A stretch of 64,000 bases of DNA from Stropharia rugosoannulata (taxonomy: Eukaryota; Basidiomycota; Agaricomycetes; Agaricales; Strophariaceae): positions 2,852,001 to 2,916,000 of the forward strand of contig JANCIK010000010.1 in assembly GCA_028532985.1 (NCBI GenBank), read 5' to 3'. The notes beneath the pieces were generated by a model. The model searched no databases and was not told the DNA's origin. It worked only from the letters and a program-made list of their open reading frames with translations. The translations under genes and the position numbers were made by a program. Position 1 is the stretch's first letter; the number at the start of each line of letters is the position of its first letter. This document shows positions 24,287-36,884 of the stretch, in pieces.

Positions 24287-26537
24287 ATGGCGCTACCTAG
24301 TCTCGTAGTTGCTGTAGTCGCTGCTCTGGGACTTGTCTATACTCTCATTTTACATAGAAGACATCATGGACGTCGTCCTCCTGGACCTCCAGGCATTCCC
24401 ATATTCGGCAATCTCTTTCAGGTTCCTCAGCAGGCAAGTTATTGTAACCCCTGGAGTACTTTTTGCTTGGGCATACTGATAAGAGTAGCACCTTGCAACC
24501 TACTTTCGGTCTATGATTGAGAAATATGGGAGTCTTGTCTATTTGGACATAGTTGGAATAGTACGTGCTCTTGTGACATCGATCGTGAGAGGTAAGGTAC
24601 TAATCCTTCTATATCGCGTGCTCCAAAGCCCGTACTGCTTATCGGAGATATGAGTCTTGCCAAAGAGATTTTAGATAGGCGATCCGTCAAGTTCTCGTCG
24701 AGACCTGTTATGCCATACTTTGTATGTAAAGTGTTTCTACCGTTCCCTGCTAATGAACTACATAGCGTGATAATGTGGATCCGGATATGACATACTGGGC
24801 ACTCAATGCTCGCGAAGAAGAATATACCCTTGCAAGGCGACTTTCTGTTGGAGTCATGGCGTCTGTCCGTGCCGGGGTGACAGAACCGCTGCAACACTTT
24901 GAAGCACTGTTGACCGTACAACACCTCTTGAAGGGTGGTACAGACTGGTTTTTAAATATCGAGAGGTACTCCTTCCGTTTTATATTTTAACCGCTGTAAA
25001 TAACCTATCTGAATCGCTAGAATGGCAATAAGTACAGTCTTAACAGCGGCATTTGGTGCCCATTGTCCAACTGGCGACGAGACAATACTTAAAGAAGCTA
25101 AATTTGTAAGTGGTGTTGATCCACCGTTAGCATTCTGCAGATTGACCAGTCACTACAAGGCTGTAGGTGAACTGGCTGTCATGGGGACTGTTACCGCCAG
25201 TATCACCAATTTTTTGCCATTTTTGAACCGGATTCCAGGCCCAATGCCATGGAGAACTCGTGCGCAGGCTTTTCGCAAGCGTGAAAAGATTTTCTTTTCT
25301 TCTTTAATCCAGAGCGCTGTGTCTGGTGAACATTGTAACATGAACACGTAGGTTTTATACACCTTGCTAGTGCTGCCAACTTTTACCGGGCCTCGGTTGT
25401 TCTACAGATGGGCAGCTCATTTTGCCAGTGAAGATAAGCCAGAAGGAGATCAAAGCCACTTATCAATCCAGTTCATTGCAGTAAGTGCCCTTTAAAAAAA
25501 ATATACAGGCCCCTTCTAGACATAATCCTGCATATGCACAACAATAGGCGGCGTATGAAACGGTAAGGTCAACTTGGTAGTCCGACAAGTGAATGAGGTT
25601 TTTAATAAATGTTCTATAGACTGCAACTACCTTGAAATCGGCGATCTTAGCTTTTGTCATGAATCCAGACAAAGTTATGAAAGCGCAGAGTGAAATGGAT
25701 AGGGTTGTAGGACCGAACCGTCTCCCAATGTTTGCAGATCGTCCGCACCTGCCATATGTTGAGGCATGTCTTCGAGGTGAGCTTTGGTTCTGAACAACCG
25801 GAAACAATATCACGTATACCTATTTGATGGTTCCAGAAGTGCTTCGCTGGCGTCCTGCAGTGCGGACTGGTCTTCCACACATGTCAACTGCAGATGATGT
25901 TATTAACTATAATGGAGTTGAATATTTCCTACCTACAGGGACTATAGTCTTCGGCCTTCCTTGGTAAGTCTCCACACAGGTATTGCAAGTCTTTGCACGG
26001 TCTTACAGTTTACAACCAGGGCCATTGAGCATCAACCTACTCAGTTTACCAATGCCGAAAGCTTTCAGCCCGAACGATTCCTGGATGATACAGGAGAGCT
26101 TCTTCCACATCACGAGACCAGCTCATTCGGATTTGGACGGCGAAGTAAGTGCCCGTGCGCAATCCAACAATAAATTTACATTGATATATTTACGGCAGTA
26201 TGCCCCGGAATACCGTTTGCAGAACGCTCTGTTTGGGTAGCCATTGCCCTGCTTCTCTGGACCTTTAACATCGAGAAAGGCAAAGACCCTAAATCCGGGC
26301 ACACTTTTCAATATAGCGCTGGCGATGATGCATTCAAGGGTGATGTGAGTAGTAATAACATAAGTTGACCTATCTTAACATTCTGATGAATGCTTTCCAC
26401 AGCTCACAAATGCCCCTTACGAGTTTCCTGCAGTCTTTTCTGCGCGATCTCCTAAACACGAGGAAGTGGCACGGCAGGAATGGGAATGGTGTGAGAAGGA
26501 TTTGAATGCCATTTTACCCGCATCGACAACGACATAA
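24287..26537 (+). CDS. Cytochrome P450 monooxygenase
   Basis: Seen: an N-terminal membrane anchor (MALPSLVVAVVAALGLVYTL), the proline-rich hinge RRPPGPPGIPIFGNLFQVP, and AKEILDRRSVKFSSRPVM. The I-helix area is broken by introns, and the K-helix is EVLRWRPAVRTGLPHMS (ExxR). Then comes FQPERFLDDTGELLP, and the heme loop FGFGRR-x-CPGIPFAERSVW is reconstructed across an intron near 26142-26199 (heme Cys kept). The tail has PAVFSARSPKHEEV and ends at TAA 26535-26537. Known: CYP64/CYP620-like microsomal P450s of agaricomycetes are common in detoxification and natural-product oxidation. Inferred: about 510-530 residues, ER-bound, needing a CPR partner. Many short introns (around ten) are normal for the group. 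Its neighbours, an OYE and an alpha/beta hydrolase, would suit a tailoring set, but no core synthase is visible. Confidence 0.88.
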
Positions 26538-27577
26538 TTCGGACAGTTGGACGTGTCGGCTTGGATCATAATGATACTGACTGGAGCACTTATATTTATT
26601 TACCAGTTCACTTTTCATTTGAGTAGCTTGAGAGGAAGTAGTTTTATTAAATGCCTGGTCACTGCGGAAGATATGATAGCGTACGTAGATTAAATGTGTT
26701 CCCAATTAACAGGCTCGAGCACGATTAGGCCTAATAGTAAGATTCACTGACGGTAAGTTTAGGCAGAACTTCCTCCAACACTGGTCGACATATCGACGTG
26801 CAAAACAGATCACTTAGGACACCAGCTCGCCAACACATTAGCACACTAATACACTAGAACTCAAGCGAATCAACATCTTTTATAAACAGTATCCAATAAG
26901 CTCTAATTAACCAGGGGCGAAAAAGGAAGATTCATGAAAAGGAAATAGATCACGAAAAGGAAAAGAGAAGTGAAAAAGAATCCGGCAGCTGTACTCTGGA
27001 CGGGGCTTAGGAATGCGTGTAATGGATGGGATGGATGGGTGGGTTGTTGTACATGTGCGTGCGTTAGTTATCCAACAAGCGGGTAGAAGCGATAGGCGGG
27101 GCGAAGGCTGAGGCGAGACGGAACGGGAACGGAAGACAGACGACGACGAGACGAAGGATGATAGACTGTAGACTGTCCGGGTCGCGTGAGGGAGTTGATG
27201 AGGAGTAGGAATATGTGTCGAAATCCGAAAAGTGGAATATGGGTGGATAGAACTTGGAAATATCAGACATGAGAAAAAAAGAGAATATGTGACAGGAAAA
27301 AGAAAAAGAGAAAAGGTAGATATCCAATGGGCACGGAGAGAGAGAGATAGACAAATATGAACGGTTAGTTACAGACAACAATATCGACAGAAGCGAGCAG
27401 GGCAGTGAGAAGAGAAATAAACAAAGGGGAAATACGAGACAGAATATGACGAACAGCATAAATCATATCAAATCATATCGAGCGAGAGCGCGAGCAGGAG
27501 AGAGATAAATGAGACGAAATAAGAGGCGAGAGGAAGGAAGGAGAAGAGGGAACGGACACATGCCAAACCAGATAGAA
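26538..27577. other. Convergent intergenic region, purine-rich
   Basis: Lies between the P450 stop and the velvet gene stop. The right half (about 26920-27560) is strongly A/G-rich on the plus strand and is probably the long pyrimidine-rich 3' UTR of the velvet gene. Long open frames there are compositional. Confidence 0.45.
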
Positions 27578-29153
27578 TCACCGCCGGTCATCCGAGATAA
27601 TACTCCCAATACTCAGCGGGTTCTTTTTTGCCCCATTCCTGTCCCGCTCCCTATCCCGCTCCCGCTCGCCGCCATCGCGCTCTCGTTCTCCGCCGCGCTC
27701 GCGCTCCATACCACGGCCACGGTCTCCGCCAGCACCCACCCCAGGGCGCTCCCTCTCGCGCTCCCTGTCCCTGTCCCTATCCCTGTCGCGCTCGCGACTG
27801 TCTCGGCTCATCGAGGACGATCCCGCTGAGCCCGAGCCGCCGCTCATCCGCTGGTCCTCCCTCTCTCTCCCTGTCCCAACACCAACACCAGCACTACCGC
27901 CATACCCAGCGCGACTGCTGCTGCGCAGCTGGATCACCGGGTACACACTCGGCCCACTGGGAGCAGGCGCAGACACCGCGCCAGCAGCAGCGTGTGCGTG
28001 CGGCTGCTGCAAAATCGGCGCGAGCTGGATCCTATCGCCCGACCCGACAAGCATGGGCGACGCGCCCGCGCCCGCGCTCGTGCTCGGCGCGCCGCCGCCG
28101 CTGCCACCATTCGGCTGCGGCGCGTTCGGGTTTGTGCCCATCTGCTGCGACGCGCCCGGCGGCGCCTGCACCTGCTGCACCTGTTGCTGTTGCTGCTGCT
28201 GTAGTTGCTGACCAGGCTGACCTGGCATCCCCGGCTGCTGCTGTTGTTGGTGATACGCATACTGCGGATGGAGCGCATACTGCTGCACCCCATACTGCGG
28301 TTGAGGCTGAGGCTGGTGCTGAGGCTGATGTTGCGGCACCTCGCCCCAGCCCCCATTCGGGTGGGGCGGAGGCACACCAAACGCCGGGGCGGGCGCAGGC
28401 GGCGTGCCCCATTCCGGCTGGCCAGGCTGGGGCGGGGGCCCGCCCATCGGTGGCGGCGGCGGAGGCGGCGGGGCACCATACGGCCCCGCATACCCGTAAG
28501 GGCTGCCATACGCCTGCACATGCGGCGGCGGCGGGCCATACACCGGATGCCTCATCCCAGGGGGCGGAGGCGGGGGCATAGCGTACTGCGGCATCGCGCC
28601 TGGCGGGGGCGGAGGGGGGCCGCGGTACCCATAATCATACGGGCCCTGCGGGCCGGGTCCAGCAGCTGGCTGGGCTAGCGGGGGCGGGGGCGCATTGCTA
28701 GGCGAGCCTGAGCCCGAGCCGCCAGGCGTCGAACCAGGGGGTGGAGGTGGACCCGCGGCAGCACCGCTCTGCTGAGTTTGCTGGGCCTGTTGAGGCGGGG
28801 GCACGCCGTACTGCGGCTGAGCAGGCGGTGGGCCCGGGGGCATACCATGAGGCGGAGGCGCGCTCATATGTTGATGCTGAGCCTGATGGTGCGGATGTTG
28901 CTGATGCTGGTGCTGCGGTGGGGGCGGCGGCGGCTGTTGCTGCTCATAATACGAGTACTGGGGGATCATGGGTGGCGGAGGTTGCTGGGGCCCATACATT
29001 CCATAATCGTACCGCCCCGGCGGAACCGGTGGCATCATATGTCCATACGCAGCGTAATGAGGATGCATAGGCTGCTGAGGTTGTTGCTGAGGTTGTTGCT
29101 GCTGCGACGGACCTTGCTGCTGCTGCTGCTGTGGCTGCTGCTGCTGCTGTGGC

Positions 29154-29200
<47 letters not shown>

Positions 29201-32200
29201 ACCAGGCTGCTGACCCTGCTGACTCTGCACCGCCGCCGCCGACTGCTGTTGTTGAGCCTGTACCTGCTGATGGTGATGATAATATGGATCATACGGCGAA
29301 GGCGGGACGGGCGGGGGCGGCGCGCCCCACTGCGGATAATACATGGGCTGCTGCATCGGCGGGGGCGGGGGCGGCGCCACAGCGTACTGCTGCTGCTGCT
29401 GTGGGTGCGGGGGCAAAGCCTGCTGCTGATGCACTGCTGGCTGTTGCTGGGACGGCGGCGGCGGCGGAGGCCCAGCGCTTGGGCCATGGTATGGTGGCGG
29501 CGGGGTCGCCTGCTGTGGCTGCGCCTGCGCGCCCGGCTGCTGCGCCTGGCCCGGCTGGCCCTGCGTGGTCTGCGGGTCATACGCCAAAAATCCACCACCG
29601 CGCCCATCAAACACGCTCGGACCTGGTAGGGGTGCTGCGCCGCCCACCGGCGCCTGATGAGCCTGAGGCAGAGCCGGAGGATGCATCTGCGCGTCCTTGG
29701 CCGCAGGAGGCGGGGGCGGGATTGCTGAACCCAGGCCGGTCGTGTCAGAAGCGACAGGCGGCCACGCACCCGGCGGGCCAGGGGCGGGAGAGGCCTGAGG
29801 AGGCGCCTGCGCCTGTTGTGGGACAGGAGCGAGCCCTGGTGCGGGCCCGACACTCGGGTTTGCCCCACCGAGCTCGACGCTGTCGTCTATGCGGGGACGC
29901 TTCGAGTCGCGCCGGCGTGGGTTAGGACGGCGCATGTGCCCATCATCATCGTCGTCGTCTACGTCAGAGTCGTCGACAGACATGGCGATGGGGGCTATCG
30001 GGGGCCGAGGCTTGCGTACTCGAATGTCCTTGCGAATGCGAATTTTGATACCCTGATCGGCGAGCGAGCAGGATAGCGGCGTAGATTCTACCGAACAAAT
30101 GATGAGCCGAGTACATGAAAATTTATTGCAAAGGCCAACCTTCCATGCCAGGGAACTTCTTCGCAGTGTATACATAAAACGGTGCCGAATAAATCGATTT
30201 ACAGTGCCGCACGTTATTTCTAAGAGGTCAGAGTCAGTAAAGAGTCCACCCGCAATCTGAATATATGAAGAGAAAAGACATATGGAGAAAACGGTCCAGA
30301 TAATGGGGGCATCACAGTCAATCTTTGTGATCCGCCTCTGAACCGACAAGGTGGCCAAAGAGGGGAACTGCGCCAATCATTGCAAGAACGCATTGATCAA
30401 GAACACGCAAATCCCGTCGACATCACCATCATCACAAAAGGTGACGGCGGCAACGCGGGCACATACACCACCAATGCATGTACACACGTAGAAGGCAAGT
30501 TAGGACCGGCGATGTACTATCACCGGTAATAACACACCCACAACACAACCACTACAACGTTTAGCGACCCAAAATCAACCACCCCACCTCCGAAGCAGCA
30601 CCCAGGAGGCAAGGTGCCAAGAAGAAAGGGCATCAGGGATCCAGGCGAACACGCGATAAGATAAGATCCCGGCGCAGTGGTAACGCCCTCGTTCCCGTTC
30701 CCACTCGGCGTGGCAATCGTTTCCCGGGAAAGTCACATTCCGCAGAAAAAAGCAAGAGCAAAGCCAAAAACCCAAGGTTTAAAAGGATCCGCAGGGAAGG
30801 CAAGGCAGGGTACAGAAAAAACGGACACAAGTCGTGCCTTCGGCCATGCTGCAGTCCACAGGCAAGGGAAAGTCACTCACGCAACGACTTCGAACAAGCT
30901 TAGTTTTAACCTATAGCTCCCCTCCGTGCGCACACTGAGGTCAGGAAATACAAAGAAACCTGCGTCTGAAATTTTTGAGAGCGGGTCAATGACGGAGTGA
31001 GATGAACAAAAAATCTGGGATCCACCTTCATTATTATGCTGTGGGTCTTTGAGGTGGTACAGCGAAGAAACGACAGAGCCAGTCGTACATCTCGTCCGGC
31101 CGTCCTATTCCCAAATAGCAGAATTAGTACTGTAAACTCAGCCGCGTCCTTGTTCACCCCTTCGTCCTCTTAATGTGCCCTTTCTCCCACCGGCACCTCG
31201 TTCTCTTAGACGGAGAAATAGACTCACCTTGAGCCAATGCAGCTCATTATCATCATCGGGGCGCGCCAGACTCGCAAACATAAAATAATATGGGTTCTGC
31301 AAGAAATTCTGCGCATAGCCATCGCCTGCTTCCTCGTCTGACGGAAGCACCTGCCCGGGCTGAGCGGCGCCTTGGCCTGGTATCGGTGAGCCGGGACGGC
31401 TCCCGCCCATCGACTCCCGGCGCCTGCGGGACGGCGAGGACGATGAGCCAGGGGCGTTGGTGCCCGCAGTCGCCCCTCCTGAAGTGGCTGGATCGATGAC
31501 GCGCAGCTGCACGATCGGAGGGGGGTCGATCGGACGACGGTCGGCTGGATGAACGAACGGTGTGTCAGCATTCTTTTGCGCGGTCTGCATCCCAGTAACC
31601 ACGCTGTTGGCGCACCTTTTCCACCGACCCCGCACATCCTGGCCTGCTTTGGTTCTTGCCGGACAATTAATTCGTAGATCCTGCGACGCCCAGGATCGTG
31701 AGCGGTGATGACGGAGCAGTCGTGGAATTGGGAGATGGTCATGGCGGCAGGGGATGGGGGTAGTGTACAATGAGGGCAACGGGCGCCAGCCAGGCGAGGG
31801 GGCGAAGGGGCGATGAAGGGGACGACCAGATCAACGGCGACGACGACAAGCCAGGAAATGGATCAGAGGATGGCAAAGAGGGGAGAAGAAGGGTTAGCCA
31901 GTGTTCTGGTATATAAAGCGAGCCAAAACCAAAAGAAGAGAAACTGGGGCGTCGATTGCTCCCACACCAGACCCAAGATCAGTGGATGGGTGTGCGGACG
32001 ATGGGCGTGGGCTGAAACTGAGGGTCACAGTGGGACGCGACGGTGCATAAGACCCGATCAGACCCGTCTGCTCGCTGCCAGGCGGGTATCACAGCGCTCG
32101 CCGCCGCCCGAGCGAACCCTGCGCCGAGCGAGCGACGGACCCATACCCTTGGACTCGGTATCGCGCCGCACTGGCTGTACATATGCGCACCCGAAAAATG

Positions 32201-32674
32201 AGTCCTCAAAAGCGGACGACATGTACATAATGCTCATATTACGCACTGCCCAGCCCGACAAGCAGACGGCCGGGCGAAATAGAGTGCATATATGCACGCA
32301 TATAGCGCCCTAATCACGGCCATGGGGTCGAGCTCGATCGAGGCACTCGGCGCTACGCGCCCAGAAGACGACATACAAGACGGACGGGGGACTCACAGAC
32401 GCTCGCGCTCGTACGGATAGTGGCCCATCGTCGACGGTGGGGACGGGGCTGGGGCGGCTGGGCGGCTGGTGGGGGCGCGGTGCTCGTTGGGGACGGGGAC
32501 GGCAGCTGGCGGTCGACAGTGCTGGCGGGAGTGTGTGCTGGCGTTGTCCGGAGGACCTGTCTGGGACGCTGCGGATGATGAGGGCGGGTGGTGGGGGACG
32601 GGGGGCACGGCGGGCTGGTGGTGAGGATGGAGAGGACTGGAAGGGGTCGAGTGCGTGAACGGGGCCGTAGACAT
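27578..32674 (-). CDS. Velvet-domain transcription factor (VosA/VelC type) with giant Gln/Pro-rich tail
   Basis: Seen: the velvet domain, split over several exons, reads IYELIVRQEPKQARMCGVGG, KADRRPIDPPPIVQLRVIDP, FLQNPYYFMFASLARPDDD, GSVVSSLYHLKDPQHNNED, AGFFVFPDLSVRTEGSYRLK, and finally STPLSCSLADQGIKIRIRKD. Introns near 31549-31622 and 31000 join in phase. A basic cluster (MRRPNPRRRDSKRPRID) may be an NLS. About 750 residues of Pro, Gln, Gly, His and Tyr repeats follow, then an Arg/Glu/Asp-rich part, ending NPLSIGSIISDDRR. Known: velvet proteins bind DNA through an NF-kB-like fold and link development with secondary metabolism. The LADQGIKIRIRKD ending points to VosA/VelC rather than VelB. 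Start uncertain: ATG 32674 joins through a GTGAGT donor at 32391 to an acceptor at 31681 (about 710-nt intron); ATG 31742 is an alternative that needs no splice. Confidence 0.85.
29090..29215 (-). repeat. CAG/CAA trinucleotide tract coding polyglutamine
   Basis: Runs of CTG/TTG on the plus strand encode Gln tracts of up to 16 residues, broken by single Pro, in the velvet protein tail. Such tracts commonly change length between strains. Confidence 0.9.
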
Positions 32675-32967
32675 TCTGACCCAGCTCTTAGGGCCGATTG
32701 CGATCCTGCAAGAAGCAGACCCACCAGCCCGGGTCTCCCACGCCCGTGCCCACGCCGCTCTTTCGGCACCTGCTTGGTCAGCAATCCGCTCCCCCGGAGC
32801 TTACACATGACCACGCGCCGCGCACGCGGTCCCCGCGCGTCCCACGCCAAATATAACGCGCCTTATCGATTGAAAGACAAAGTGACAGGCCGCCTGGAAA
32901 CGCCAGCACGCCGCCAGGCGGTCAGCCTAGCTAGCTCCCACCCCCGAGCTTCTTTGACATTGGCGTC

Positions 32968-33635
32968 ACGGTGTATGGGGTCATTCACATTAACTGGCAT
33001 CCTGTACAGGTATTCGGAGTTTGTTAATGCAATAGAATCATCCAATTCAGTTTAGAGGTTAACAGCTTGTTGTTTTAGTTTTCCGTTAGATGTTAGTTGT
33101 GAGGAAACTCGGTGTTGGGCAAAAATTGAGTTCAATCAAATTTGGGTTCGAAAGTTCGTGACGGCCAGAATGGCAAAAAGCAAGAGACGCCTTTGGCCAA
33201 GCCAAAGGACCTTTATAAGTACGATTGTGGCGAAAGCGCGCGGCCCAAATTATGAGCTACGTGTGATAAGTGAGATTGTCCGAATTTAGTATTAACCTTT
33301 TCTTGCATGAACCAACTTAAGAAAATCCTTGTTCTACATCAATGTGTCAGCCAGAAAGCTGGTAGCAAGCCCAACACGAGGCACTTGTGAGTTCTCGGGA
33401 TGCAGAAATAATATGGCAGCACTGTTGCAAAAAAGAAAGAAAGAAAAGCATAACTACTGGAGTTTATAAGCGCCTGTCGACACAACTAAACAGAAACGGG
33501 AATACCCACAGAAAACTGGTGGTAATCACTTCACTTTAAATCAGTTAACCCGCCATAATTGAGCCTCCAGGTCCATTCTAACATTGGCATTTCCTCCGCC
33601 CACGACAAGTCCTCTGGGCTGCGATGCCGGTGTTG
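32968..33635 (+). repeat. Interspersed repeat, copy A
   Basis: Shares ordered blocks with copy B: GGGTCATTCACATTAACTGG at its left, then GCAGCACTGTTG, GTTTATAAGCGC, AACTAAACAGAAACGGGAA, AAATCAGTTAACCCGC and GGCATTTCCTCCGCC, ending GCGATGCCGGTGTT. Confidence 0.75.
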
Positions 33636-33694
33636 GCGAGCAGGACCAGGTCTATTTCGAAGTTGATTTGAACTTTTGATGCCATTTCTGAGTG

Positions 33695-34216
33695 GTGCAT
33701 GGGGTCATTCACATTAACTGGCACCTTCCACCATTACGTTAGCGTATTATCCTGTCACAAATGCTTCATACAAATATTCGGAGTTCGTTAATGCGACGGC
33801 CGAGCATTAAGTAATGGGGCAGATCATAGATGTACTACGTCGTCACTCAGTTTCAAAACGTATCACTTAATAGATCTCCGAATAATCCAAACAGAAGTTC
33901 AGAGGTTAAGAACTTTGTGCTTTGCTATGTAATGGTCCACAGGTTAGTCTTAAAGCTACAAACATTGAAATGATTTCAAGGTACTTATGGCAGCACTGTT
34001 GAGAGAGAAAAACATAACTAGTATTAGAGTTTATAAGCGCACGCCGGCCCAACTAAACAGAAACGGGAACACCCCCAGAAAACTGGTCATGACTTCACTC
34101 TTTAAATCAGTTAACCCGCTATAATTGAGCGCTGCGTCTCCAGGTCCGTTTTAACGTTGGCATTTCCTCCGCCCGGACCCACGGCATGTCCTCTGGCCAG
34201 CGATGCCGGTGTTAAC
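33695..34216 (+). repeat. Interspersed repeat, copy B (direct copy of A)
   Basis: Carries the same blocks in the same order as copy A, with a shorter middle and several substitutions. The two stand head-to-tail about 60 nt apart. Confidence 0.75.
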
Positions 34217-34342
34217 TACCTACTATAGAAAAATAAATGTTATGACGGTGTTACAAGGACCCCAGTTCCATAAATGGTGCGGTTCGTACGTTCAAAGTCA
34301 AGCCGTCAAGTCAAAATAGACCTGGCCCTGCTCGCCAACCGT
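34217..34342 (+). repeat. Tandem unit C1 (about 126 bp)
   Basis: Starts ACCTACTATAGAAAAATA and ends CCTGGCCCTGCTCGCCAACC, followed by GT. It is directly followed by C2, which repeats the same order of blocks (GTGTTACAAGGACCCCAGT, TCGTACGTTCAA, TCAAATCAAAATA-like). Confidence 0.8.
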
Positions 34343-34465
34343 ACCCTATTATAGAAAAATATTTGTTACGACAGTGTTACAAGGACCCCAGTGGCGTAGA
34401 TGATGCGTTTCGTACGTTCAAGCCATCAAATCAAAATACACCTGGCCCTGCTCGCCAACCGTAGC
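34343..34465 (+). repeat. Tandem unit C2 (about 123 bp)
   Basis: Second head-to-tail copy of C1, sharing GTGTTACAAGGACCCCAGT and CCTGGCCCTGCTCGCCAACC. Confidence 0.8.
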
Positions 34466-35348
34466 CGTTTCCCCGGGCCCTTGTCGGCTGTTGTGGCCTC
34501 CGCAGACATGCACCGCCCCGGGAAGCACGCACGCGTGAGGCACGGCGTCTGCCCAGCTTCCTGGGCGGGTCCACTACAATGACTTATATATTTTATTGCC
34601 GGCACATTCCTGACAGTCCTGCCCGCCGCCCGTCACGGCAGCAGAGGTAGCCCTCAGGGTGCCCATCTATTAGCATGCAGATGAAACATGCTGGATATGC
34701 TCAAGTGCGTGCACACGTAAGGCGTGCGCGACCTCCTGGAAGCCCAGGTCTCGCCGCCTCCAAAGGCGCCCACTACCGCCATCGTCAAGCGCCCGTGGCA
34801 TAACTACGTTCGCCGCCACTACACCGGGTCGCACCGACGCCACATTCACAGAAGCCGCAGCGCAGACAATATTGCGATCAAAAAGAGCACAAGAGCAGGA
34901 ACAAATCAGAACAAACTACACGCTTTCCAAGTTTCCACACCCTTAATTCATTCATTCATTTTGTTCTGTATTAAAGACATTCTCATGCAGGAGCCGAACG
35001 CTCATATTCGCTCGACGCAGCTGACACCGTGACGGCGATCCTAGGATGATCATTACTCCACTGACACTGCACAAAGACTCCCTTCCGCGCTTTATCCATC
35101 CCACCAAAGTATACACGACGTGGACACGAACTGAATCAGGTCCTCAGTTAATCAGCTCCTCGGGCTCGGAGCGTTCCAGAAAATGCTTAATGTGACATGC
35201 GTGCGTGTGCGCTCGAGGGTGCGCAGCATACGGTTGGCGAGCAGGGCCAGTTGACGACTTCACTATCAGCCCCCAAGTCTGACGCAAGGTTGCCAGCATG
35301 CTCTCCTCTCACGGTAAGTGATCTGTGCTTTAATGTTATTGTTGACTA

Positions 35349-35450
35349 CATGTTACTACAGAAACATAGATGATAAACTAGTGTTATAAGGTCCCCAGTG
35401 CCATAAATGGCGCGTCTACAGTAATATGTTCAGAATCAAGTCAAAAGAGA
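35349..35450 (+). repeat. Diverged copy C3 of the C unit
   Basis: Has GTGTTATAAGGTCCCCAGTG, CCATAAATGGCGCG and TCAAGTCAAAAGAGAC in the same order as C1. More diverged. Confidence 0.6.
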
Positions 35451-36884
35451 CATTGTACATGTACATCACTCACTTATAAAACCGCTCACTCAGTCATCCA
35501 CTCGCTTACCCCACGCATGCTTGTCAGATTAAACATTTCCTGGGACGCTCCGAGTACGATTACGAGATCGGAAAGGCCCGCCCACTGAGCGGGACCCCGC
35601 TGTCATTTAATTACGTACAGGCCTAGGCCTGTCCGTGCCCCAGGTGCCGGAATGCTCACTGCGCACGGGGCGAGTAGTTAGCGCGGTGGGTTCACGGCGC
35701 ACGCAGCCACTAAAACTCAGTCTTCCGCGTTACACGGACAAATCTTACCAAACCAAACAGTACTCGTAGAGTAATCTTAGGGCCAAACCAAAGTACTTAC
35801 ATTGTAGTAATCAGAGTCAAGTTCCCAACCCAAGGTTCGCTCTCTCGGCACGTCAAAAATACATATTAAACTTGCTTGGATTGGGAAGGTTATTCAAGTG
35901 CTTTTTGGAGGGAGGGAGAAACTTTTATACCAATCTATAAACACACACCTCACTCACATCTCCGTCTGCATCTTACATCCCCCGAATAGTTATACGTACT
36001 AATGCCAAAAGCCCCGAGCAGCCTAAATATATACACTACATAAGTATGTACTCCACACATACCTAAATATACAATACAACTTAGGAACGCAGAGGAAAGA
36101 TGAGGATGAGAGTACCGACGATAGCCCACGCGTTGTCTCCATCTCCTTTTTGTCCCACCCGGACAATAGACAAAGTCGCCTCCTAGCGCTCAATCGATCT
36201 CTTTGATATATCCACCAACACAATCACCCCCCCACCAAAAATATCGTAAGCGCATTGGCTCGGCCAATTCTAATGCACGTACCTCACGAGTCGTGCGTCC
36301 CGTGGTCACGGCTGCATGCCGCACCTTCCCGCGCGCCTGGAGCCAACATGATGGATCATAACACTACCGCGACATATCATACAGTTATTATTATACCGAC
36401 ATATACAGTCTCTTACTGTTACACTCACCTCAAGTCTGAAGAGTCTGAAGTACATCCAGAGACCTTGCACAGTCTCACAAATCACAAATCATAATCAGAA
36501 CCCCTATTCAGAAGCGGGGTGTTTAAGTTAGCACACATGTTGATTCCTATCGAGTACTCACTCTTATGAAAATACCCCTACCACCAGCGTACCGGGTCTG
36601 GCATCAAACACACTGCAGCGCATGGCCCAAATTCAAATCCACCGCACCGCCGCACCAAGGACACGGGCTAATGAACAGGTGCTCAGATATTAGCTAGAAT
36701 AGCCGGTATCACTGCTGGTACTAACCAGTTCTTTGTAGGGAAAATTGTGAAAAGATGTATATATTTTTCTTTTTGAATATGTCCGTTTCAAGCCCGAGGA
36801 ACTTATGTTTATCTAGTTGGTATATGTATTTCTTTGAAAGATAAAATATGTCTTATCACATTTTTACACGGCATAAATTGATGG

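Noticed and set aside
27064..27459. 131-codon minus-strand frame rich in Leu, Ser and Phe downstream of the velvet stop
   Set aside because: It is the translation of a pyrimidine-rich tract, likely the velvet 3' UTR; low-complexity hydrophobicity mimics membrane segments.
27628..29925. Long open frames on the plus strand and other minus frames across the velvet tail, rich in Arg, Ala, Leu
   Set aside because: They are shadows of the GC-rich, Gln/Pro repeat coding region in other frames; composition explains their length and none has domain signatures.
34724..35032. 102-codon plus-strand frame inside the repeat-rich region
   Set aside because: No domain, no conserved look, and it is flanked by repeat copies. 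Treated as chance.
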